64,000 nt of DNA from Hetaerina americana (lineage: Eukaryota; Arthropoda; Insecta; Odonata; Calopterygidae), in contig JAKTNV010000011.1 in assembly GCA_022747635.1 (NCBI GenBank), forward strand, positions 18,961,481 to 19,025,480. The letters are read 5' to 3'. Shown here piece by piece: positions 55,645 to 64,000 of this stretch; position 1 is the first letter of the stretch; every line of letters begins with the position of its first letter. Under the pieces are notes generated by a model. It did not search any database and was not told the origin of the DNA. It saw nothing but the letters and a program-made list of their open reading frames with translations. The position numbers and the translations under genes are program-made.

Positions 55645-58600
55645 ACGCTAAAGAACAAGAAAGTTTACATACAACATAACGATGAAATATGTATATTCTC
55701 TCACACTGCAAGCGTTGTTCCGAGTATTCGCCCACTACCGCTGCAATTGCTTGGGGATGTATCAATTAAAAACGAGGGGTCGGAATTCTGAACGAGGGTG
55801 GTCCATGATAGAACGAGGAGGCTGAATTCTACGCAATTCGTGTGCAATCGCTGACCGTCTTCTCTGGAGCGACATTATTTTGCCAATTGAAAATATTATG
55901 ACAAGACTTAAGTATTTTTTTTCAAGCTAAAGTCGAAATAATAGTTGACAGCAGAATTGATAACAGTTAATAATCTGAGCTATTGATTTCTGAAGTGTCA
56001 ACAGAGGGGACATCACATTCAATCTTTGGCTTGTATTTTTTCTCTTCTCCGCACTCGTTTCAACATTTATTGTGCGAGTAAAAATCTTTTGACGTTTGTT
56101 ATTTGCCCTGAGAGACTATAACCAATTATAACACAATGTAGATATTTTTCATTCTCCATTTTGAAATTCATGAATATCATAAGTCATGGTTCATCTAATT
56201 GATCTCATTTAGTGTGAAGTTTTTTAAATATGTAACTTGTTTTTTTCAATGTGTTTTTAAACAGAATTGTACACGAAAGTGTGGTGAAATTTATATTGCT
56301 ATTGTTCTATTTTTAAATTAATTTTTTACTGCTATTTTTCCCTTTGCAGGTAATCATGACTACCTTGTATTACTTATTATTCCTAGTATTGGGAATGTGT
56401 GTCTAAATTCATTTTTTGTTATGGAATATACAGGAACCACTCGTAGGGGACGAGAAATAACCCACCAGTTACGGTATAGGTGCCCACACTGTCTTAGTGG
56501 TTATTATATACATTGCATGCCAAATTTATCAACGAGCTTTCTTCTTTAGACTAAGATAGATATTTCTTTCTAATCAGCCATAATAACACACCCCTGTTCG
56601 TGTAATGATAGCCTATGATCATAGTAACTGATCGCTATTATTTTCCATGCCTTCTCAAAAGCTGGGTTTGCAGGAGGTAACCCTGGAAACAATCATTCCA
56701 TTGTACTTGGATATCACGTGACAGTTGATAAGTATTCCATTGGATAAATCCGTATCAACCGTTTAACGTAAGCGGTAAGTATCGTAAGATATATTGACAT
56801 GATTGTGAATATATGTCATGAATATGAATGAGAGTTTTATCAGAATATCCCAGGAAACGTGAGCGAGTCGGTAAATGTATAAAAAAGAACTGAAATAAAC
56901 TATTTTGTGTATCATAAGAAACGTAAGATATTTTAAAAAACTTTATCGACTTAAGTCCACCGCCGTGGATTAAAATAAAAAAAAGCAGTTCACGTCATAA
57001 TAATGTACTTTCCATCAATCTAAAAACACACAGTTAATTGTGTGTACATGCGAAAATTGAATCTAACATTTGGATAGCGATTAGAGCAGTGGGGTGTGTT
57101 TCGTTAAAATATACAAACGCTATCACGAAAAAAACATTTATTTGCTTCTATTCACAAAAATGGAGAATTAATTAAGAATCAAAATGAAAAATTCTCGCCA
57201 GAATTGTGAAAAAAGAGAAATCCGGAAATGAATAGCGGTAGCCCCTCTCTCGCGCGGTTCTAATTACTATTCAGATTCACTCTGATCGTCTGGACGACGA
57301 TCATAGTGCATCGCAATAAGGATGGAGCGTCAGACTTCTTGCCGTAACCCTATTTAAGTCGCCCTCTTGAATTTTATTTTATTCCCTCAACCTTCGAACC
57401 TCCTGCCCCCCTCTACCATAGTTTTCAATGCCTTATTCCCTCCCCTTTCCTTCGCTTGACATAATCAGACGTGGGCGTGGAGCCAGCAGATCGGAGATTT
57501 TGCTTGCTACATTGATGTGGCTTTTGACTTCAAATCGGGTTCAATGTTTTCGTGGCGCACAAGTCTCGTGTTTAGTTTTGAAGAGTAAACCATTGCAAGT
57601 TTTCCTGCTTCATTTATAAACTAGTAACATTGTCCACAGGGAGCGGTTTTTTCGAAATGTTTACTTTTGTGTACCTCATTCTTGGTAATTGGGCTGAAAT
57701 AGTTTAGATTTTCGCATGATTCCTGTCTATTCTTTCAAAGATTTAATTGAACATGAATGGAGAATTGTATTTTGGATCCTGTGAGTTGTTTCAATCGAGG
57801 GGCTTGTGTTTAAAAGGAAGATCAAACCAGCTGTGAAGTGGGATAATTTTTCGTGGCAAATGTTGACACAAGTATGTAAGACCAAATTAGGCGATTACAA
57901 TTATTGAAAGAATTTTTTTAAGCTTCCTTTCAGCTCTAACATATTTTATTGGGTTAATTTGCAATTTTGAATGAATGATTTTAGTGCTGACTAGCATGAT
58001 TCTTTTATTTACTATAATGTAACTCTAAACATCTACCTTTACACAGAGTTGGGAACTCAAGAGCTGTTTTAGGAACTCATCCGCTCTTGGAATGTATGGC
58101 GATGTATTTCTTTGACTGAGTTTACGTTGTGAAATTGCTGCTGTCATATGCCAACACATTTACTTGAGATGCGTCACCTATTGTATCGGTCACTATTTTT
58201 ACTGTCAATTGCTCTTTCTTATGATCTAAAGCTCTATTATGCTTTAAAAACCCTTAGGATAAATCATTTCTTGTTAGATAGGCAAGATAACATGCAACTG
58301 AGCATCCATACACATACATATGTATACAGCGTAGAGGGAACAACACACAGGTGCATTCAAATCAGTAAAAGAGTTGATAAATTTACCTAAACTCTTATTT
58401 CAGCCATAATATTATTTAGGATGAGTTTCCAATTGAAGTTTCTATACAATGCTTGTTTCCTGTAGCCCAAGTGAATGTTTCCCAAAAGTCAAGAACACGA
58501 GTGTATATATATGTATTTACGTTTTAGTGATGTAGTCATTGAAGTGAAATATTCTGAATATATCACTTAGTGGGACCATTTCTACAGGTCAGTGACGAAT

Positions 58601-59390
58601 CAGTAGACTTAGCATGTATTTCAAGTGGGCTACATGCCCTTCTGTTGTTGCAATAACGTTTCTGATAAAATTGTTTAGTCCGTTGATCAGAACATTATCC
58701 TGGGGAACTCCTGCTCAACTCTGCTTGCTGAAGCTCTTTTATAGTGATTTAAAACATGACCAAATAAGCAATCACTTAGCAACGTTTCAATGTCTTTAAA
58801 ATATTTAAATAATTAAATACAAATTTTTGACTTGTCTTGATGACTAAAATATTTATAATGTGATTGAAACAAGCATATATTCTTGACTACTTATAGTTAA
58901 TAACTTTCTGATTGTCATCAAAAATGGCTGCACTCTTACCTACCTCTTCCCTGTTCATTCAACATTCTCTCTTTCACATTATAACTTATTTCCTGCCAAA
59001 ACATTTTTCTCTTGGCTCACCTTAACTCCGTCAATTTTCTCCTCTACATATTCAGCTTATTCATTCCTTCCAATTATATTAAAGCAGTGAAATAAGTGAA
59101 AAATCATTTTGAACAATCAAAATAAATCCAAAAAATAATTGGAAATTCTGTGTTAGTACCAAAAGATTGCATGCCTGAATTAAAACCATTCAATGGATAC
59201 ATCATTCAAATTTAACGCCAAAGACGGGGAAAATAAATCTAATGTTGCTATCACTGTGTTAGGTGGGAACATGGAAGGAAGTGGTAGTAACTCGGCTGCC
59301 AAGCAGAGTGTATGAAATTCATTTTCTCCCTTGGCCATTTTGCGACTTTAAGATTAAGAAATATAATTTAAAAAAACCATGAACATAGTA
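55645..59390. other. Gene-poor AT-rich region
   Basis: No coding potential beyond short random frames; a possible weak CT-rich LINE trace at about 58930-59075. Confidence 0.45.
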
Positions 59391-59394
59391 TTCA

Positions 59395-59640
59395 AGTCAG
59401 TTTGGTAGGTGATGGTAGAGTTCACTCAGTACTAAGCCTGAGGGCGTGTGAAATTCACGCATCAGGGTAGGGGGGCCAGTTCCTTTCCCTGAGCCAGTTA
59501 TGGTTTCCCAGGAAGATCTGGTACCTGAAAAATCACAAAGCTTGGGTGGAGTTGTAGGTGCCCAGAGACTTGCCCAAGGATCGAACCCAGAGCCCTCCGG
59601 TCAATAGTCTAACGCTCTACCCCCTGGACTACTGCGACCC
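59395..59640 (-). mobile_element. tRNA-derived SINE, family B, complete copy
   Basis: On - the head reads GGGTCGCAGTAGTCCAGGGG, GTAGAGCGTTAGACTATTGA and CTCTGGGTTCGATCC, with box A and box B like a tRNA gene. The tail is near 59395 (complement of TTTGGTAGGTGATGG). Not a functional tRNA: no acceptor stem closes. Confidence 0.78.
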
Positions 59641-59814
59641 ACAAGAATTATAATATATGGTAATTAGTATTATCAGAAACTAAATGATACACAATGCTAA
59701 TAAGTCACTTATTGCCTAATGGCTGGCGGTATAACCTCCTCAAGGTAACTTGAGGAGGATGAAGTTGGTAGATATAAAAATCAAGCCTTAGTAATCAAGA
59801 CTGGGTAACAAACC

Positions 59815-60040
59815 CAGAGGTTGGTTTTGATAAGAGAGAACTTGAGTTCCAATACTTACATAAAGTCAAAGTAGTGAGTGAAATTCATACAATTAGGTTG
59901 GACAACCCAATTTATTTCCTTGCAACTCCTGTAGTATCCTGAAAATCACACTTCTTGTGCTTGATAAGACTTAAGTATGCTATCTTGGATTTGAATGCTG
60001 GATACTCCGGTCCACTTCATATAGGCCACCACAACTCCCT
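59815..60040 (-). mobile_element. SINE family B, diverged copy
   Basis: GGTTGGTTTTGATAAGAGAG tail side; GATTTGAATGCTGGATACTC and TATAGGCCACCACAAC head side. Same layout as the copy 400 bp earlier, more decayed. Confidence 0.45.
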
Positions 60041-61555
60041 CTTTCATACCCTTATCTCAACATCCTCTAAAAGTTCTCATTTTTCATAATGAAGGTTGAA
60101 TCAAAATGGCTGTATTTCACCAGTATCACTAAGCACAGTACTAGACCTGAAGGCTGGTGTTAATGGGCAAGGATGGAGCTAAATTCAATCTAAGGTGAAT
60201 AAATTTTGCATAGAGGGTAAAGGAGGTCCTGTTCCATGTCGTGTGCCGCCATTTGGTTCCCTTACAATTGTGGTAACTAGGAAATTACTTCACTGAGGAG
60301 TTGAGATGGGCTTATCTAAGTGCATCATGTATATTTCAAACCAAAACTGCCCAGTGAGTAGTTCATCATTTTTCCTACTAGATAATTAAAAAAGTTTCTT
60401 CAAGCATGTAAATATTCATCTAGGTTAAAGAAATACCAGTCCTCTATTCTATTATAATGTTGTCCTGCTGTATTCCAACCCTCTGGACTGTATACTATTT
60501 TTATTTGCCTATATTTTCAATTACAAAAAATGGATATTATATGCAAGGTACTTCAGTGTAAAGCTTAATGTGATTTTTATTAATAATAGTGTATTTTCTC
60601 AGTGATAAAATTTTGATGTCATGTACAAGCATACAAAAAATTAATAAATGCACAAAAAATAGAAGTATGTATACAAATTGAAATGTTTCCATTGTTCCAT
60701 GAATTCCTGTACATTATAGTGGGAGAGCTTTTGCCTTGCTTACATAAACCGGAGTGCTCATAGGAGTTTTAGAACCATAGGTAGTTTAATATGTAAATGC
60801 AAACCTATAATAATACTAATATACTTTATTTCTATTGCTAAATAATGCAGCCATATTAAGTGGTATCAATATAAATATTACTCAATATATAAGCATAAAT
60901 TCTTGAATACAATGAAGATAAACATAAAAGAATTCATCAATTGAGTAAAGTGGGTTGGCAAATAATCAGGTATATACCATCTTCTTGAAATTCAGTTAAA
61001 ATTAGGTAAATTGTTGCTAAATTATTAGGAAATTTTTGGTTCAAAAAATTGTAACCTTAGGTACCAAACATCCTATGCAAATGCATTTTCTTACTGACCT
61101 ACACATCAGATATGAAAACATGGTGAAATTTTCACTGCAGTATCCTCACACTGTGGGTGGCACATTAGATAAGAGAATATTCCTTCTGATCAAAGGGATA
61201 TAGGTCAAGTCTAGGTAATACATCTGTCAATAACTAAACCATATAGTGATTTTTCTAGGTAGCACATCTTCCTGAGAAAAAAAGGAGGTAAAAGGAGAGG
61301 AAGTTAATTTTTGTAGCAGATGTATGAATTTCATGTACAGTAAAAGTTGGTTCCAGTTGAAATCAGCACACCACAATCCAATATATGTTAATGCTGAGTT
61401 AAATTCAAAATAAGTGCTCAAGGTGGCTGCACTGACAACTATAATAAATATTACCATATTATTTTGACCACTTAGTTGTATGCTCTTATGTGTCATCCAT
61501 CCATTGTGGTTGTATTCAGGCATTGATGAGCATTATTTTTTTTGTAGTAGTCTAA
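60040..61555. other. Gene-poor region with SINE-like traces
   Basis: A faint SINE B-like stretch at about 60130-60260; the remainder is AT-rich with no recognised feature. Confidence 0.4.
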
Positions 61556-62790
61556 CGGTTGAGGTAGGTTTTTGATCGATCCATTGCCTGGGCACTGCTA
61601 AATTTCTAAGTCCAGCATAACATGATGAAAAATGAATCCCCTAAAAACTGGAGTACCATAAACCATTCTTTTTTATTTTATTTATTAATCTTTTGTGCTC
61701 TCAATCTCACCCAATATTCTCCCTTACACACCAGACTTGGGGATTTGATTTGCAACTCAATACGTCCACCATCCAATATCCGTGACTTCTTTGTCATCCT
61801 CCAATAACTTTCTCTCTCCTCCCACACAATGGGTAAAACTTCTGTACTAATGTTTTTCTCCCACTTCACACACATATCTCTAAAGCTTCTTAGTGTATAC
61901 TTCCTATTGCCCTAACCACCAGGTTTCTGAGTCTTGCAGTACTATATCCCATACTTGTGCTAAAGTTTTGATGTCCTTCCTTTTAATCCTTACTTGTGGT
62001 TTCAGTCATAGACTACCTCCTCTCAGTAAAAGCTGCCATGCCTGATGTAATTCTATTTTAATATCCTTGCTCATTTGCCCATTTTAATATAGAACACTTC
62101 CCAAATAGGTGAACTGTTGTAGTTTGTCCCAGAGCTTAGTGTATCTTTGTCTTTCCATTTCTGGAGAACCATATAATTTATTTTTTTCACAAAAATTCTC
62201 ACCTCATACCTATCACACTATTTTTATGCACTAAGTGAAGACTGTAATCCTTTGGCTGACTGGCTAACTAATGCTTGATCACTCTCAAACCTTAATGATT
62301 TAATGAATTTCCCACCTATTTTCACCCCCATCTCAAGCTCTTCTGGTGCCTCCCTCATAATTTCCTATACATTATAAAATGAAAAGAACAGATGATGAGT
62401 CTCACTGCCCTTCCTAGCACTGACAATCCAGACTCTGCATTCACTATCTACACTTGTGCTGTACAGGTTCAGTGTCATCTCTCCCTACAGTCTGCTACTA
62501 TTTTCTCCTGCATTCATTTATGCTTCTAAATTTACTCTGTAAAAATCTTCCTTGAAATTCATGAAACCAGTATCTCCTGTTTGTATTCTCTTCTTTCCTT
62601 CGTGACTTCAGTACTGCTATGGTATCACTTGTACCCCAACCCTTTGAAATTAAATCTTCTCCTAATAATCATTTGTCCTCTTCTCCATCCTTTTGTTGAT
62701 TATCCTCAGTATATGATGCATGCAAAATTAATGTTATCATCCTACAGTCCTCAAATGATGCCTTCTCTTTTTTGGGATAGGAATAAATAC
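61555..62790 (-). mobile_element. RTE-like LINE, long degraded copy
   Basis: 3' terminus GAGGTAGGTTTTTGATCGAT at 61560. Complement of the thumb at about 62250-62340 reads GAACTTGAGATGGGGGTGAA-like text (EELEMGVKIGGKFIKSLRF). Frames are broken throughout. Confidence 0.6.
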
Positions 62791-62829
62791 TGAAAGAAAA
62801 GTCGGTCACCTCTCCTAAAACTACTACAT

Positions 62830-63790
62830 TTAAATTGTATCACTTATTGCAGAAAGATTATTTAAAACAAAATGCCATACCTTTAGTGCGGCAATGCATA
62901 GCATTAATTTCATACCTTGATAAATATAATAAGACTTGGTAAAATTCTTAGATGGTATAAAGAAAATGAAAGTTGTGCCATTAAGAAAATGAGTGGCATC
63001 ACTTAAGTTCTTCTCCGAGAAAGTATTTGTCTTCCCAATGGAAGTAATTGATTGCCTAGTGTAAGCAAACCAATTTAGGTTTTTCTGAGTTTTATGTGAT
63101 AACGAATATCGGTGGTGATAGATAGGTAAGTAATTCAGTAAAGATATCTTGCAATTCATGGAAGATTTTTGTATTAGCAAGTTTTGACATATTTGATAAA
63201 AGTTTTAATTTTCTTGACGACATCAGTAGCAACCTAATGGAATTATCCACAGTATCTATATAAAAATCATAGAAGATAGAATCATCATTCCGATAAGTTA
63301 AAATCATAGAAGACTGTAGAACACTTCTGAAAATTGATTGAAATAACTAATTCAAATTGGAGGAATCAAAGGATAATATCCAAATTGTCATCTGTGAAAG
63401 GAAATACATTTAGCAGCCAGTCATTTTAAGGATGAAATCATTGTCATTGAGAAACGGCGTGAGACTTCCTTGACAACAGCTGATGACCATCTCTGCATCA
63501 AATATGGCACCATACGTAAGTGCAAGAAAATATTATTGTAGGCATTAATGCCATAATATTTAATAGATTCCATATGCAGTTGCAACTGGGAGAAACCGGA
63601 TTTCATATCTATTTTTATCATACATGTCAGATGTGGTATTTTATGTAAGGTTTTCACAGTTGCAAAGAGGAAAAACTTTGGCTGGTCATATAATCCTGTC
63701 CTCAGTGGAAATGTGGATAAACACAGCCGGACCATCCTTTTTGGGATAAGATAGGCCGGGAATGCTGTGATAGGTTTATATTCGAAAATG
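62830..63790 (-). pseudogene. Reverse transcriptase relic, family unresolved (DIRS- or gypsy-like)
   Basis: On - the frame 63735-63421 gives IPHLTCMIKIDMKSGFSQLQ followed by MESIKYYGINAYNNIFLHLR, a reverse transcriptase palm start (xDxKSGFxQxxLH). Further on, 63307-63092 has FYIDTVDNSIRLLLMSSRKL, resembling the GxxIDT segment after the YxDD box. The YxDD box itself is degraded (MTMISSLK). Frameshifted; possibly DIRS-type. Confident that it is RT-derived, not which family. Confidence 0.5.
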
Positions 63791-63874
63791 ACAGAATTAA
63801 TGGGGAGGCCATTTTCTTACGAAACAGGAAGGAAGTACCTTTTTGAAAAGTTAATATTATTAGGCATTTTACAG

Positions 63875-64000
63875 TTTAAGGTAGGTTTTGAATGGACAAA
63901 AATTGCACACTTGTATATTTCTTAGTCTCTCCTAATGAGAGAGAACCTGACATCCGGCACTGCAATAAACTTAACCTTCTTTAAGTGCGCATGCATTGTA
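63875..64000 (-). mobile_element. RTE-like LINE 3' end, cut by window edge
   Basis: TTTAAGGTAGGTTTTGAATG followed by GAGAACCTGACATCCGGCAC, the same terminus as at 10.7 and 48.2 kb. Confidence 0.6.

Noticed and set aside
1..64000. CRISPR arrays, operons or a bacterial origin
   Set aside because: No regularly spaced direct repeats of CRISPR type; spliced eukaryotic genes throughout.

Overview
The window is nuclear DNA from an arthropod, most likely an insect with a large, repeat-rich genome. The signs are spliced genes with long AT-rich introns, a ribosomal-protein promoter carrying the DRE octamer TATCGATA, several mariner transposons, non-LTR retrotransposons and tRNA-derived SINEs. The species cannot be named from the sequence.

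Three protein-coding genes can be reconstructed exon by exon with consistent splice phases. (1) The 3' fourteen exons of an ADAMTS metalloprotease of the ADAMTS2/3/14 (procollagen N-proteinase) clade lie on + from 1886 to 32552. They give 812 codons from mid-catalytic domain to the PLAC domain and stop; the signal peptide, prodomain and start of the protease lie upstream of the window. (2) Ribosomal protein eL24 (RpL24) is complete on + in five exons, 36519-41333, 154 aa. (3) A lambda-crystallin/L-gulonate 3-dehydrogenase homolog (CRYL1) is complete on - in six exons, 53750-51455, 315 aa. The genes share no evident pathway. RpL24 is housekeeping, CRYL1 is metabolic and ADAMTS is extracellular.

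Most of the rest is mobile DNA. A two-ORF CR1/L2-like LINE with both frames open sits in an ADAMTS intron (25114-29052). A second LINE family with a CATCTA-repeat tail occurs twice (6832-7216 and 30640-32130). An RTE-like LINE family has left more than fifteen fragments. Four or five mariner relics are present, including a 751-bp deletion derivative inside an RpL24 intron. Two or three SINE families recur, one inserted inside a LINE and one contributing to the ADAMTS 3' region. The last kilobase holds a reverse transcriptase relic of unresolved family.

The most unusual structure is a set of foldback (terminal inverted repeat) elements near 5.9, 6.1, 7.9, 42.2, 49.5 and 50.5 kb. Five of the six have, at the inner edge of one or both arms, a hammerhead-ribozyme-like core: CTGANGA, a short hairpin, GAAA, then a GTC/GTT/TTA cleavage-site triplet. 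The hairpin stem is conserved by compensatory change rather than by sequence, and the ribozymes point outward on both strands. Hammerheads are known in the terminal repeats of Penelope-like retroelements, so these may be short non-autonomous relatives. A separate 420-bp inverted repeat around a TA microsatellite (19241-20208), about 98.6% identical between arms, lies in an ADAMTS intron and could form a long hairpin RNA.

From 53.8 to 61.5 kb I see no gene, only degraded repeats and AT-rich DNA.
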